Position numbers and translations under genes: made by a program. The notes under the pieces were generated by a model. That model saw only the letters and a list, made by a program, of their open reading frames with translations, was not told where the DNA came from and did no database searches. 64,000 nucleotides of DNA, taken from positions 62,001 to 126,000 of the forward strand of contig NZ_CP064787.1 in the NCBI RefSeq assembly GCF_017094505.1. The letters run 5' to 3'. Of the stretch, positions 22,939-32,489 are shown piece by piece. The DNA is from Halapricum desulfuricans. Lineage in GTDB: Archaea > Halobacteriota > Halobacteria > Halobacteriales > Haloarculaceae. The number at the start of each line of letters is the position of its first letter. The first letter of the stretch is position 1.

Positions 22939-23562
22939 ATGGACGGACCGACCGGGGACCCCGCGGGGGAGCTGAGCGAGACACGCCGGGAGCTGATCGA
23001 AGCGACGCGGGACGCGATGTGCAAGCACGGCTTCGCCGATCTGACGATGCAGGCGATCGCCGACGAGTCCGAGAAGAGCAAGGCGGCGCTGCACTACCAC
23101 TTCGATACGAAGGCGGAACTGCTGGCCGAGACGCTGTCGTACCTGCTCGCGGAGTTCATCGAGGAGGTCGATACCGGTCCCAGGGGCGATCCCGAGGCGC
23201 GACTGCGGGCGCTCACGGAAGCCCAGCTGTTCGGCCCCGGCGGGCGGGACGGCGACTCAAGCGACCACTGGGAGTATCACGCGATGCTAATCGAGATCCA
23301 GTCGCATGCCCCCCACGACGAGACGTTCGAACAGCAGTTCACCGCCAATTACGAGTACGTCAGAGGACTCTACGCCGATATCATCAGGAACGGGATCGAA
23401 CAGGGTGTCTTCGAACCAGTCGATCCCGACCGGACCGCGGCCCACATCCTCGCCGCGATCAAGGGCGCACGCGTCCACCACGTCACCACCGAGCGCGAGG
23501 ACGTCGCCCCGACCGTCTACGACGCGCTGGTCGAGCAGGTACTCGACCCGCTCCGGGCGTGA
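22939..23562 (+). CDS. TetR/AcrR-family transcriptional regulator
   Basis: This 207-aa protein has an N-terminal HTH (about 17-60): EATRDAMCKHGFADLTMQAI then SKAALHYHFDTKAELL, the TetR signature. The C-terminal ligand domain is helical and acidic. A palindrome directly before the start suggests self-regulation. The target may include the thioredoxin gene. Confidence 0.88.
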   Translation: MDGPTGDPAGELSETRRELIEATRDAMCKHGFADLTMQAIADESEKSKAALHYHFDTKAELLAETLSYLLAEFIEEVDTGPRGDPEARLRALTEAQLFGPGGRDGDSSDHWEYHAMLIEIQSHAPHDETFEQQFTANYEYVRGLYADIIRNGIEQGVFEPVDPDRTAAHILAAIKGARVHHVTTEREDVAPTVYDALVEQVLDPLRA

Positions 23563-23625
23563 CATCCGGTTCACCGAGCCGACGGTAGCCGGGGGAGGAC
23601 GACTCGCCTCAGCGCGGGGAAGAGA

Positions 23626-24495
23626 TCAACCGAGCGTGACATCGAGATACAGCATCAGGACGACACCGACCATCAGTCCGAGCGTCGCAACGCGTTCGTG
23701 GCCCCTCGTGTGTGTCTCGGGGACGATCTCGTCGCTGATGACGAACAGCATCGCGCCGGCGGCAAAGCCCATCGCGTAGGGGAGAAGCGGCTCGAAGACG
23801 ACGACGGCGGCCGCGCCGGCGACGGCCAGTGGGATTTCGACGACGCCTGCCCGAACGCCGGCGAAGAGCGCGTACGCGCGGCGGTCGAGCCCGGCGTTGA
23901 TCGCCGCGATCGAGACGGCCAGTCCCTCGGGGACGTTCTGAATACCGATCGCGACCATCAGCGGCAGGGCGTCCTCGACGTTGCCCGAGCCGAACCCGAC
24001 GCCGACGGCCAGTCCCTCGGGCATGTTGTGCAGCGTGATCGCCAGAATAAAGAGCACGACAGAGGCCACCCGGGGGTCGTCGACCGAGGGGATCGACTCG
24101 TCCGGGTCGGCAGCGTCACGGCGCTTGCGGCCGGTCAGCAGGTAGTGTGCGTGTGGCACGACCGCGTCACCCCTGTCAAGGGCGACCGTCCCGAGCAGGA
24201 TTCCGAACAGGACGGGCACGGGCTGGAGCGGTCCGTCAGCCCACCCGACCGCGTCGGGCGTCAACTCGATCCCGGGGACGATGAGGCTTGTGAACGCCGC
24301 GGCCATCATCACGCCTGCGGCGAACCCGAGCGCGCCGTCGAGCGTCCGCTCGCTGGGGTCGCGCCAGACCAGCACCAGCGACGCGCCGATCAGGTTCAGC
24401 GTCGCGATGAACAGCCCGCCCACCAGCCCGTGGACGACGGCGTTCGTCCCGAAGACGCCCTCGAACTGCGTCGCGACGCTTCCGACGATCACGTC
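23626..24495 (-). CDS. ZIP-family metal transporter
   Basis: This protein of about 289 aa has eight hydrophobic helices and the ZIP metal-site motifs HNMPEGLAVGVGF (helix 4) and QNVPEGLAVSI (helix 5). Between helices 3 and 4 is a variable loop with KRRDAADPDESI. It imports divalent metals such as zinc or iron. The frame stays open to 24591 but only with a TTG start there; a GTG at 24495 preceded by GAGGGC is preferred. The start is uncertain. Confidence 0.82.
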   Translation of the reverse strand, partial: DVIVGSVATQFEGVFGTNAVVHGLVGGLFIATLNLIGASLVLVWRDPSERTLDGALGFAAGVMMAAAFTSLIVPGIELTPDAVGWADGPLQPVPVLFGILLGTVALDRGDAVVPHAHYLLTGRKRRDAADPDESIPSVDDPRVASVVLFILAITLHNMPEGLAVGVGFGSGNVEDALPLMVAIGIQNVPEGLAVSIAAINAGLDRRAYALFAGVRAGVVEIPLAVAGAAAVVVFEPLLPYAMGFAAGAMLFVISDEIVPETHTRGHERVATLGLMVGVVLMLYLDVTLG

Positions 24496-24682
24496 TGGCC
24501 CTCGCGTTGTGTCGCCATTTCTGATGCCCGGGTCACGATACAGTTCGGGGTACGCACCTCTCACGTATGAAACCACCCGGTGGGCGGGCAATGACGCCCC
24601 GAGAGGCTGTGTCTCAGATGCCAGAAATATTCACTCATACCTTAGTTATTTGTCGATTGCGCTCGAAGACGTGTGTGGAAGG

Positions 24683-25741
24683 ATGGCAATGAAAGCATTC
24701 GTCATGAAAGAGATCGGAGAGACGGACGTCATCGAGAAAGAGCGGCCCGAGCCCGGGCCGATGGACGCGATCCTGAAGCCGACCGTCGGGCTGGTCTGCA
24801 CGTCGGACACGCACACGGTCCACGGGGCGATCGGCGAGCGCGAGGACCTCACGCTGGGTCACGAGATCGTCGGCGTCGTCGACGAGGTCGGCGAGGATGT
24901 CGAGGACTTCGAGCCGGGCGACCGCGTGGCGGTCGGCGCGATCACGCCGGACTGGAACTCCGAGGCCGCGCAGGACGGTCACCCCTCCCAGTCCAACGGG
25001 GCGCTCGGCGGCTGGAAGTTCGCCAACGTCAAGGACGGCACGTTCGCCGAGTACGCGCACATCAACGACGCGGACGGCAACCTCGCGCACATTCCCGACG
25101 GCGTCACAGACCACGAGGCCGTCTACACGGCCGACATGCTCTCGACGGGGTTCGCCGGCGCGGAGAACGCCGACATCCCGATGGGCGGGACCGTCGCGGT
25201 CTTCGCGCAGGGCCCGGTCGGCATGATGGCGACGAAGGGCGCGGAACTCCAGGGTGCCGGGCGGATCATCGCCGTCGAGACTGTCGAAAACCGAAAGGAG
25301 CTGGCTCGCGAGTACGGAGCCACTGACGTCGTCGACTTCGAGGACGGGGACCCGGTCGAGCAGATCATGGAGCTGACCGACGGCCGGGGCGTCGACGCCG
25401 CGATCGAGGCGCTCGGCGCGGACGAGACCCTCCAGGACTGCATCAAGGTCACCAAGCCCGGCGGGACGGTCTCGAACGTCGGCTATCACGGCGACGGCGA
25501 GTTCCGGCGCATCCCCCGCGAGGAGTGGGGCGTCGGGATGGCCGAGATCGACATCGTCACCGACCTCTGTCCAGGCGGCCGCCTGCGTATCCGGCGGCTG
25601 CTGCGGCTGCTCGAACAGGGCAAGGTCGATCCGACGAAGATGACGACCCACGAATTCGACTTCGAGGACATCCAGGAAGCCTTCGAGATGATGGAGGCCA
25701 AAGACGACGACATCATCAAGCCGCTGATCCGGTTCGACTGA
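24683..25741 (+). CDS. Zinc-dependent alcohol dehydrogenase (MDR family)
   Basis: This 352-aa protein resembles tetrameric secondary alcohol dehydrogenases of the Thermoanaerobacter type. Catalytic zinc ligands are Cys39 (VCTSDTHT), His60-Glu61 (GHE) and the Asp of YTADMLSTGF. The four-Cys structural zinc loop is missing. The nucleotide motif is AQGPVGMMA, followed by RIIAVETVENRKE. It oxidises secondary alcohols or reduces ketones/aldehydes with NAD(P). The ATG at 24683 is used. The exact substrate is unknown. Confidence 0.85.
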   Translation: MAMKAFVMKEIGETDVIEKERPEPGPMDAILKPTVGLVCTSDTHTVHGAIGEREDLTLGHEIVGVVDEVGEDVEDFEPGDRVAVGAITPDWNSEAAQDGHPSQSNGALGGWKFANVKDGTFAEYAHINDADGNLAHIPDGVTDHEAVYTADMLSTGFAGAENADIPMGGTVAVFAQGPVGMMATKGAELQGAGRIIAVETVENRKELAREYGATDVVDFEDGDPVEQIMELTDGRGVDAAIEALGADETLQDCIKVTKPGGTVSNVGYHGDGEFRRIPREEWGVGMAEIDIVTDLCPGGRLRIRRLLRLLEQGKVDPTKMTTHEFDFEDIQEAFEMMEAKDDDIIKPLIRFD

Positions 25742-25748
25742 TCGTTGC

Positions 25749-26675
25749 CTAGACGAGGTTGACTGCCCAGCGGATCCCCGCGAGCACGACCAGCACGCCC
25801 CCCTCCAGGCGAGTCAGCTGCCGGCCGGTCCACAGCAGCGTGACGACGAGCAGGACCGTCCCGAGCAACCAGACGACGCTCCGAGGGGCCTCCGGCGAGA
25901 CCGAGAGCGGCCCCAGCAGCCCGGCGACACCGAGCACGCCGAGGACGTTGAACAGGTCGCTCCCGAGGAGGCTCCCGACCGACAGTCCGGAGTGGCCGCG
26001 CCTCGCGGCGACCACCGCGGTCACCAGCTCCGGCGTCGAGGTCCCGGCGGCGACGACGGTGACGCCGATCGCCCACTCGGAGACGCCCGCCGCGGCCGCC
26101 AGCGTCGAGGCGCTTTCGACCAGCAGTCGTGCGCTCCCGACCACGAGCACGAGCCCGACGAGCAACCGCCCCGCGTCGGCGACCGGTCGTGTCGGTTCGA
26201 CCGTTTCGGCGACGGTCGCAATCGTGCCGCTGCGGATCAGGATCGACAGGTAGACCACCAGTCCCAGCAGGAACAGTCCGCCCTCGGGGCGGGTGAGCTG
26301 ACCGTCCCGCAACAGGACGAGCAGGACGACGGAAGCGAGCACGAGCGCGGCCCCGTCCCGGTGGACGAGCCGACGCGTGCGGTCGAGCGTCCCGAGCAGC
26401 GCCGTCGTGCCGAGGACGAACCCGAGGTTGAACACGTTCGAGCCGACGACGTTGCCGACGGCGATGTCACCTTGACCGGCCAGCGCCGCCTCGGCCGTGA
26501 CGGCGAACTCCGGCATCGAGGTCCCGAACGCGACGACGGTCAGCCCGACGACGAGACGGCTGACGCCCAGCCGCGCCGCCAGCGCCGACGCGCCCTCGAC
26601 CAGCAATCGCGCGCCGATCCAGAGCCCGCCGATCGACGCGAGGATTACGACGAGCTCGAGGGCGGGGATGGCCAT
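25749..26675 (-). CDS. Calcium/sodium antiporter (CaCA family, YrbG-like)
   Basis: The 308-aa protein has two inverted halves, each carrying an alpha-repeat: VVAFGTSMPEFAVT with GNVVGSNVFNLGF, and VVAAGTSTPELVTA with GSLLGSDLFNVLG. The Glu and Asn/Asp residues of these repeats bind cations. It exchanges Ca2+ or K+ with Na+ across the membrane. The start at 26675 excludes an unconserved N-terminal extension. It is convergent with the alcohol dehydrogenase gene, 7 bases apart. Confidence 0.9.
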   Translation of the reverse strand: MAIPALELVVILASIGGLWIGARLLVEGASALAARLGVSRLVVGLTVVAFGTSMPEFAVTAEAALAGQGDIAVGNVVGSNVFNLGFVLGTTALLGTLDRTRRLVHRDGAALVLASVVLLVLLRDGQLTRPEGGLFLLGLVVYLSILIRSGTIATVAETVEPTRPVADAGRLLVGLVLVVGSARLLVESASTLAAAAGVSEWAIGVTVVAAGTSTPELVTAVVAARRGHSGLSVGSLLGSDLFNVLGVLGVAGLLGPLSVSPEAPRSVVWLLGTVLLVVTLLWTGRQLTRLEGGVLVVLAGIRWAVNLV

Positions 26676-26890
26676 CGTCGGTCGTTTGGATCGCCCCCCT
26701 CGAAAAGACGTTGATACTGAATCTGACACGTCTGGGTCTGCCCGTACCGACCTTTTCGTCCGAGCAGTCGCGCTTGCGATCGCTTTGAATCCCCGGCTAT
26801 TGGGACTGGGTTTTATTTTGAAGCACTCATAGACGATAGATACAGGGCCGTTTCCGGGCGTTCGATCACGGCGGCCGATGGAGTGATTCA

Positions 26891-28465
26891 ATGCAATCTG
26901 ATAGATCGAAGCTGACACCGGACAAGCGACAGACGGTAGACGGATCGGAGCTGACGACCGAAATCGGAATCGACAGCGAGGAGATCGCGTGGCGCAAGTC
27001 GTTCACGCGACTGGACGACGACGACGTCGCCGCTCTCTCGGAGATGGACCCGCTGTTCGACGCGATCGCCGACGACCTGGTCGACGAGTTCTACGATCAC
27101 CTCCTCGAGTTTCAGGAATCGGTCTCGGTGATGGATCAATCGACTCGCGGCGTCGAGTCGCTCAAGGGCGTGCAGGCCAGCTACCTGCGGACGCTCGGCC
27201 GCGGGAATTACGACCAGCAGTACTTCGATCAGCGCGCCCGGATCGGTAAGATCCACGACATGCTGGACATGGGGCCGAAGTTCTACATGGGTGCCTACAG
27301 CATCTACTACCGGGGGATCCTCGAGGCTATCGCCGAGGACGTCAAGCGGTCGCTCGATGGCGACGGGTCGCCAGCGGTGAGTCCGGACGGCGGCGCGACG
27401 GAGGTCCTCGAAGACGAGACCGTCGGAGAGCTACGTGACGCCCGGAGCGGCGCAGACACCGGGAGCGTGACGCCCGAAGCGGCGATCGACGCGGTCGTCG
27501 AGCGGTCGATGTCGGCGCTGAAACTGCTGCTGATCGATCAGGGTGTGGCGATGGACACGTATATTCACTCATACAGCCAGCAACTCGAAACCGAGATCGA
27601 ACAGCAGCGCTCGACCAGCGAGGAGATCGAGGCGGCCGTCACCGAGACCAGGGACGCCGCCGAGGAACTCGCAGACAGCACCCAGCAGATCAGCGACATC
27701 GCCGACAGTCAGGCCCGGCAGATGGGCGAGGTCGCAAGCGAGGTCTCGAACATGAGCGCGACGATCGAGGAGATCGCCTCGACGGCCGAGGAAGTCGACG
27801 CGACGAGCGCTCGCGCGGAACGACTCGCCGAGGAGGGTCAGGAAGACGCCACCGAAGCGATCGGAGTCATGGAAGACGTCACGGCGTCGACCGAGACGGT
27901 GACCGAGGACGTCGATCGGCTGCAGGAGCGAATCGGCGAGATTGACGAGGTCGTGGAGGTGATCAACGACATCGCCGAGCAGACGAACATCCTGGCGTTG
28001 AACGCCTCGATCGAGGCCGCCCGCGCGGGCGAAGCCGGGTCGGGGTTCGCGGTCGTCGCCGACGAGGTCAAGAGCCTCGCCGGCGAGTCACAGGAACACG
28101 CCGCCGAGATCGAGCGAGTGGTCGAGGCGATCCAGGACGACGCCGATGAGACCGTCGAGAGCCTGGAGACCGCGACCCAGCAGGTCCAGCAGGGCATGGA
28201 CCGCGTCGAGGACGCGATGCGCAACCTCGAGGACATCGTCGAGGCGATCTCGGAGGCCTCCCGGGGCATTCAGGAGGTCGCGGAGGCGACTGACGATCAG
28301 GCCGCCTCGACCGAGGAGGTCGCGAGCATGGTCGACGACCTCGTCGAGCAGTCAGAGCGCGTCGCAAGCGAGGTCGAAACCGTCGCCACAGCGAACCGGC
28401 AACAGCGGGCACAGGTCGAACAGATATACGAGGCCGTCCAGCGGCTCTCGACCGACGGGACGTGA
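26891..28465 (+). CDS. hemAT: Globin-coupled aerotaxis transducer (HemAT)
   Basis: This 524-aa soluble protein has an N-terminal globin domain (about 25-180) with the proximal heme-ligand candidate His122 in [21 protein letters not shown] variable acidic linker (about 155-195) is followed by a methyl-accepting chemotaxis domain with hairpin-tip [20 protein letters not shown]. It has no membrane segment. It binds O2 and signals through CheA/CheW to the archaellum. Other che genes are not in the window. Confidence 0.93.
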   Translation: MQSDRSKLTPDKRQTVDGSELTTEIGIDSEEIAWRKSFTRLDDDDVAALSEMDPLFDAIADDLVDEFYDHLLEFQESVSVMDQSTRGVESLKGVQASYLRTLGRGNYDQQYFDQRARIGKIHDMLDMGPKFYMGAYSIYYRGILEAIAEDVKRSLDGDGSPAVSPDGGATEVLEDETVGELRDARSGADTGSVTPEAAIDAVVERSMSALKLLLIDQGVAMDTYIHSYSQQLETEIEQQRSTSEEIEAAVTETRDAAEELADSTQQISDIADSQARQMGEVASEVSNMSATIEEIASTAEEVDATSARAERLAEEGQEDATEAIGVMEDVTASTETVTEDVDRLQERIGEIDEVVEVINDIAEQTNILALNASIEAARAGEAGSGFAVVADEVKSLAGESQEHAAEIERVVEAIQDDADETVESLETATQQVQQGMDRVEDAMRNLEDIVEAISEASRGIQEVAEATDDQAASTEEVASMVDDLVEQSERVASEVETVATANRQQRAQVEQIYEAVQRLSTDGT

Positions 28466-28529
28466 CAGCGGGTCAGCGACAGAGACAGTTACCGACTCGG
28501 GGCGCTTATGTGAGACGGCGTTCACAGAT

Positions 28530-28562
28530 GACATTGACCTCCTCCCGCGGCTGAAGCCGTGA
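28530..28562 (-). mobile_element. Second IS200/IS605-type right-end-like remnant
   Basis: On the minus strand the hairpin CGGCT-tc-AGCCG (28559-28548) runs into GCGGGAGGAGGTCAATGTCA. It matches the hairpin plus GGAGGA tract at 465-512 in inverse orientation. No transposase or TnpB frame is adjacent. It may be a solo end or an ancient insertion. Confidence 0.4.
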
Positions 28563-28588
28563 CCTCTCGCCTCCCAATGCTGTAACAG

Positions 28589-28771
28589 ATGTCCGCAGAC
28601 CCCGCCTTCCCCGGCACCGTCGTCGTCGACCCGACGCGAGACTCGAGTCCGTCGTGGACGCCCTCAAGGGCGAAATCGGCGGCGTGCGGATCGTCGGGCG
28701 ACAGTCGCCAGCCGGGACGATCGACGGTATCGGTCGCCCTCTCCGGCGTCGACATCGCACACGTGCTGTGA
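28589..28771 (+). pseudogene. Possible frameshifted small gene
   Basis: The frame starts MSADPAFPGTVVVDPTR, continues in a second phase as LESVVDALKGEIGGVRIVGR, and returns to the first phase for VALSGVDIAHVL-stop. Joined, these would make a coherent protein of about 62 aa, so two compensating frameshifts in a decayed gene are possible. The alternative is a chance GC-rich frame. The neighbouring IS-like end supports a disturbed locus. The rest of the gap 28466-28842 shows nothing else. Confidence 0.35.
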
Positions 28772-28842
28772 CCGTCCGAGACGCGTACGAGGAAGCGACC
28801 GTCCGAAAGCAGTAACACCGACGCGCTCCGAGATGACTTTCG

Positions 28843-29367
28843 ATGGTAGTGTCCAACGAGAAGGGCGATCGCCGCGAGCGCGAGCTCGTCAACGCCCTCG
28901 ATGCGGCCGGGTTCGCGGTGATGCGCGCGCCGGCCAGCGGGAGCGCGACCGAGCGGGAACTCCCGGACGTGCTGGCCGGCGACGGCACGACCTTCTACGC
29001 CATCGAGGCCAAATCCAGCGGCGGCGACCCCATCTATCTCTCGGGCGAGGAGATCGAGGCGCTGGTCTACTTCTCGCGGAACTTCGGCGCGAAACCGCGG
29101 GTCGGCGTCCGGTTCGACCGCGAGGACTGGTACTTCTTCCACCCCGGCGACCTCTACACGACCGACGGCGGCAACTACCGCGTCAAAAAGGAGACCGCGC
29201 TCGCGGAGGGAACGGACTTCGAGGAGTTCGTCGGCCACTCGGAGAAGGTCACGCTGGACGACATCGCCGAGGACGACGGCCCGGACCAGACCGTCCTGGA
29301 CGTGCTCGCGGCCTTCGATCGGGGCGATCTGGACATCGACGAGGCCGCGGCGATGCTAGAGGACTAG
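28843..29367 (+). CDS. hjc: Holliday junction resolvase Hjc
   Basis: This 174-aa protein has an archaeal Hjc core at residues 4-125: [33 protein letters not shown] and IEAKSS, giving the nuclease residues Glu12 or Glu14, Asp42, Glu55 and Lys57. As a dimer it cleaves four-way junctions in recombination. The C-terminal acidic extension (about 130-174) is haloarchaeal. GTG at 28849 is an alternative start. The stop codon lies in a 30-bp tandem duplication. Confidence 0.93.
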   Translation: MVVSNEKGDRRERELVNALDAAGFAVMRAPASGSATERELPDVLAGDGTTFYAIEAKSSGGDPIYLSGEEIEALVYFSRNFGAKPRVGVRFDREDWYFFHPGDLYTTDGGNYRVKKETALAEGTDFEEFVGHSEKVTLDDIAEDDGPDQTVLDVLAAFDRGDLDIDEAAAMLED

Positions 29368-29419
29368 GCGTCGTCACGACCTGCTCGGCAGGACTAGGCG
29401 TCGTCACGACCTGCTCGGC
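29360..29419 (+). repeat. 30-bp tandem duplication at the hjc stop codon
   Basis: AGGACTAGGCGTCGTCACGA begins a unit of exactly 30 bases, present at 29360-29389 and 29390-29419 without mismatch. The first copy contains the hjc stop. The unit is a multiple of 3 and contains an in-frame stop, so Hjc itself is unchanged; the second copy lengthens the gap to the next gene. Confidence 0.95.
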
Positions 29420-29467
29420 GGCCGTTCCGCAACTGATAACATCCTTCCCGCTGAGCGTTCGACCAGC

Positions 29468-30505
29468 GTGTACGCCGCAGCGATCACCGACCTGTTGCGC
29501 CTGATCGCCGTCCCGGTGCTCGGCTGGGCGGCGATCCGGGACCTCGAGACCCGTCGCGTCCCCAACGAGACGTGGCTCCCCCTGATCGGGCTCGGGGTCG
29601 CACTGCTTCTGTGGGACGGACTTGCCGTCTGGACCGACACTGCGTGGATGCTGACGATCGACGGTCTCGAGGTGGGTATCGAGGCCTGGTCGGCCGGCGA
29701 ACCCGTGTCGCTCGCGCTCCGCGCGGCGATCAGCGTCGGCTTTCTGGTGCCGTTTGCCTATGTGTTCTGGTGGTTCGGCGGCTTCGGCGGCGCGGACGCG
29801 AAGGCGCTGATGGCGCTTGCGGTCCTGTTTCCGACCTATCCGGTGTTTTACTTCCCATCGCTCACGTTGCCGTGGTTCGAGGCGACGCTCGGCGTGTTCG
29901 CGCTGACGATCCTCTCGAACACGGTGCTGGTCGGGGCCGTCTACCCGATCGCGCTCGCGGGCCGAAACCTGCTGCGGGGAGCGGTGAGTCGGATGATGGT
30001 CGTCGGCCGCCCCGTCGCCGTCGAGACGTTGCCCCGGCGGTACGGCCGGTTGCTGGAGCGGCCCGAGGGATTCACCCGACGCGGGATGGATCTGGACGTG
30101 CTGCGGATGTACCTCTCCTGGCGCGGGCTGACGCTCGCGCAACTGCGCGGTGATCCAGAGCGCTACCGCGATCCTTCGAGCCTGCCGTCCGAGCCGAACG
30201 ATCCCGGTGACGGAACGGTCCCCGAGGGGGACCGCTCGCTGGTGCGCACCGACGGCGGTCGTGAACGGGACGGACGCGAGGACGACCCCTGGGGCGCGGA
30301 GGCGTTCTTCGAGGACATCGGCGGTCCGATCTACGGGACTGACGCCGAGGAACTCCGGGCCGGATTGGCGCTGCTCACGGGGAGCGATCGGGTGTGGTAC
30401 TCGCCTGGACTCCCCTTTATCGTCCCGATGTTCGGCGGACTCGTCGCGAGTCTGCTCGCCGGTGACGTGCTGGTCTGGCTGCTCTTGCAGGCCGGACTCG
30501 GCTAG
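29468..30505 (+). CDS. Type IV prepilin/pre-archaellin peptidase (A24)
   Basis: The 345-aa membrane aspartyl protease has catalytic Asp25 in IRDLETRRVPN and Asp110 in the GGADAK motif, with about six membrane helices. A long cytosolic acidic loop (about 205-305, GDGTVPEGDRSL region) lies before the last helix. PibD-type enzymes process type III signal peptides of archaellins and pilins. It uses a GTG start at 29468. It follows hjc and precedes a sugar kinase. Confidence 0.88.
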   Translation: MYAAAITDLLRLIAVPVLGWAAIRDLETRRVPNETWLPLIGLGVALLLWDGLAVWTDTAWMLTIDGLEVGIEAWSAGEPVSLALRAAISVGFLVPFAYVFWWFGGFGGADAKALMALAVLFPTYPVFYFPSLTLPWFEATLGVFALTILSNTVLVGAVYPIALAGRNLLRGAVSRMMVVGRPVAVETLPRRYGRLLERPEGFTRRGMDLDVLRMYLSWRGLTLAQLRGDPERYRDPSSLPSEPNDPGDGTVPEGDRSLVRTDGGRERDGREDDPWGAEAFFEDIGGPIYGTDAEELRAGLALLTGSDRVWYSPGLPFIVPMFGGLVASLLAGDVLVWLLLQAGLG

Positions 30506-30544
30506 ATCGACAGCGACAAACTGCCCGGTCGGCTTTCGGAACGT

Positions 30545-31441
30545 ATGGACGTCTTCGTCGCCGGCGGCTGCTCTTGGGACTCGATCGTCTACCTCGAAAG
30601 GTTCCCGCGGGAGACCGAGACGCACTCCGCGCGGGACTTCCAGGAGACGCTGGGCTCGAGCGGATCGGGCAAGGCGCTGAACCTCGGTCGGCTCGGCATC
30701 GACACGCGCTTTCACGCGATGATCGGCGACGACCGCTACGGCGAGGCGATCCGCGAACGCCTCGAGTCCGAGCCCGTCGAGTTCCGGTTCGATTACGACC
30801 CGAACGGGACCGAACGGCACGTCAACCTGATGAACGACGCCGGCGATCGGATCTCGATCTTCGTCGTCTCGCCCACGCAGGAGCCCGAGATCGACTACGA
30901 GCGCCTCGAGCAGTGGACCGCCGAGGCCGACGCGCTCGTCGTCAGTCCCGTCAACTACTCGCGGTACCTGCTCCCGGCCGCGGTCGAGGCCGGCACGGCC
31001 GTCTGGGCCGACGTTCACGCTTACGACGGCGAGGACCCCTATTACGACGACTTCCTCGAGGCCGCCGACTACCTGTTCATGAGCGAGGAGGGGATGGACG
31101 ACTACCGCGAGTTCATGCGCGAGCAGATCGACGCCGGCAGACGGCTGGTCGTCTGCACTCGCGGGAGCGACGGCGCGGTCGCGCTGACCGCCGACGGCGA
31201 GTGGATCGAGGTCCCGGCCGCCGAGTTCGACACAGTCGACACCAACGGGGCGGGCGACGCCTTCTTCGCGGGGTATCTCTACGGGCATCGACAGGGGCTG
31301 TCCGTCGAGACGAACCTGCGCCTGGGGACGCTCGCCGGCGGACTGGCGGTTTCCTCGTGGGATCTGGCACACCCCGACCTCTCGCCGGATCGGCTGGCCG
31401 ACGAGTACGAACGGCGATACGGAGAACTGCTCCTTCGGTGA
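30545..31441 (+). CDS. PfkB-family carbohydrate kinase
   Basis: This 298-aa protein has the N-terminal VFVAGGCSWDSIVYLERFP, a modified GG..N motif (GSSGSGKALNLGRLG) and the catalytic TNGAGDAFFAGY near residues 232-243. It phosphorylates a sugar or nucleoside with ATP; the substrate is unknown. It is a distant paralogue of the kinase at 3351. It is convergent with the HTH gene, 15 bases apart. Confidence 0.85.
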   Translation: MDVFVAGGCSWDSIVYLERFPRETETHSARDFQETLGSSGSGKALNLGRLGIDTRFHAMIGDDRYGEAIRERLESEPVEFRFDYDPNGTERHVNLMNDAGDRISIFVVSPTQEPEIDYERLEQWTAEADALVVSPVNYSRYLLPAAVEAGTAVWADVHAYDGEDPYYDDFLEAADYLFMSEEGMDDYREFMREQIDAGRRLVVCTRGSDGAVALTADGEWIEVPAAEFDTVDTNGAGDAFFAGYLYGHRQGLSVETNLRLGTLAGGLAVSSWDLAHPDLSPDRLADEYERRYGELLLR

Positions 31442-31456
31442 GGTCCCGTCCAGTCA

Positions 31457-31861
31457 TCAACGGTCGACAGCGCCGCTCTCCCCGTCGTTCGCGTCGACGA
31501 ACGAGCGGACGAGGTGGCGCTCGACGGCGTTGAGTCGCTGTGAAATCGCCGACTCCGAGCGGTCGAACGCCGCGGCGATGTCGGCGAGGCGGGCGCTTCG
31601 CGGGTTGTCGTAGTACCCGCACGCGACCGCGTAGCTGGCGGTCGAGCGCTGTGCGTCGGTGATGTCGTCGACGGCGATGACGTGCGGGCCCGCATCGGTC
31701 GATCCGACGGCGTCGATCGAGAACGACCCGTCTTCCATCGATCGCCCGAGAAACAGGAGCAACTCGCGGGCCGCGTCCGGCTCGGGAAACGAGAGCGTCA
31801 TTCTGATTCCGGCCTCGTCCGGGTCGGTCGTCGCCCGTGTCTCGTGCTGTGACACGGTCAC
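31457..31861 (-). CDS. Bat-type HTH regulator at the end of the molybdoenzyme operon
   Basis: In this 134-aa protein the C-terminal HTH (about 75-128) reads ITDAQRSTASYAVACGYYDN then LADIAAAFDRSESAISQRLN, the Bat/HTH_10 pattern. The short N-terminal half has no Cys cluster. The GTG start at 31861 overlaps the stop of the chaperone gene, so it is translationally coupled. Its place in the operon suggests feedback control of the reductase genes. Confidence 0.8.
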   Translation of the reverse strand: MTVSQHETRATTDPDEAGIRMTLSFPEPDAARELLLFLGRSMEDGSFSIDAVGSTDAGPHVIAVDDITDAQRSTASYAVACGYYDNPRSARLADIAAAFDRSESAISQRLNAVERHLVRSFVDANDGESGAVDR

Positions 31862-32487
31862 CCCTCCGCGTGCGTGCTCGCCCGCTCTAGCATCTGTTCC
31901 ACCCGGTCCTGCTCCGGCCCGGTGACGCCGAGTTCCGATCGCAATCGCTCGATCGCGGCGACCAGCTGCTGGACACACCACCGATGGATCGGGGCCTGCG
32001 CGGCCGCCCGGTCGGTCAGCGCGGCGAAGGCGTCGATCCAGTCGAGTTCCGTCTCGACGAACGCGGCGAGTTCGTCCCGCTCGCCGGCTTCGGCCAGCAG
32101 ACCTGCATACTGGAGCTGGAGCGCGACGTGATCGGGCGGGTACGCCTCCGGAACCGTCGCCTCGAGCGCGTCGTACCGGCGCTGCATCGCGGCGGCCGGC
32201 GGGCCACCCATCAGCCCGCTGCGGTCGCCGTACCACTCCTTGTAGGGAGAGGCGGCCGGCGGCGCGAACGGCGTCACCAGCGCCCCGAACAACGCCTCGT
32301 AGTCCTCGGTGAGATCGCGCCCGGAGACGGAGGGCGGCTCGTCGGGGTCGACGCCGACCCGCTCCAGCAGCTCGGCGAGGGCATCGGGCTCGTTTTCGAG
32401 GGTCTCCTGAACCGCCCGATCCGGATGGCGCAGGCAGTTCGACAGCCCGACGAGCGCGTCCGCCCACGCGTCGTCTTGGTCCGTCAT
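31858..32487 (-). CDS. TorD/DmsD-like molybdoenzyme chaperone
   Basis: This 209-aa, mostly helical and acidic protein has the TorD-family feature of a central YEALFGALVTPFAPPAASPY segment and a late HRWCVQQLVAAIERL helix. TorD-like proteins bind the Tat signal peptide of molybdopterin enzymes and help cofactor insertion before export. It sits 2 bases after the NrfD-like gene in an operon with the Tat-exported oxidoreductase it probably serves. Confidence 0.8.
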   Translation of the reverse strand: MTDQDDAWADALVGLSNCLRHPDRAVQETLENEPDALAELLERVGVDPDEPPSVSGRDLTEDYEALFGALVTPFAPPAASPYKEWYGDRSGLMGGPPAAAMQRRYDALEATVPEAYPPDHVALQLQYAGLLAEAGERDELAAFVETELDWIDAFAALTDRAAAQAPIHRWCVQQLVAAIERLRSELGVTGPEQDRVEQMLERASTHAEG

Positions 32488-32489
32488 CG

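Noticed and set aside
26425-26445. TGAACACGTTCG in the cation antiporter gene
   Set aside because: It is a one-off match to the CGAA-N4-TTCG motif but lies inside coding sequence, far from any start, so it is treated as chance.
29249-31372. Long minus-strand open frame over prepilin peptidase and PfkB genes
   Set aside because: Antisense shadow; the plus-strand genes have catalytic motifs.
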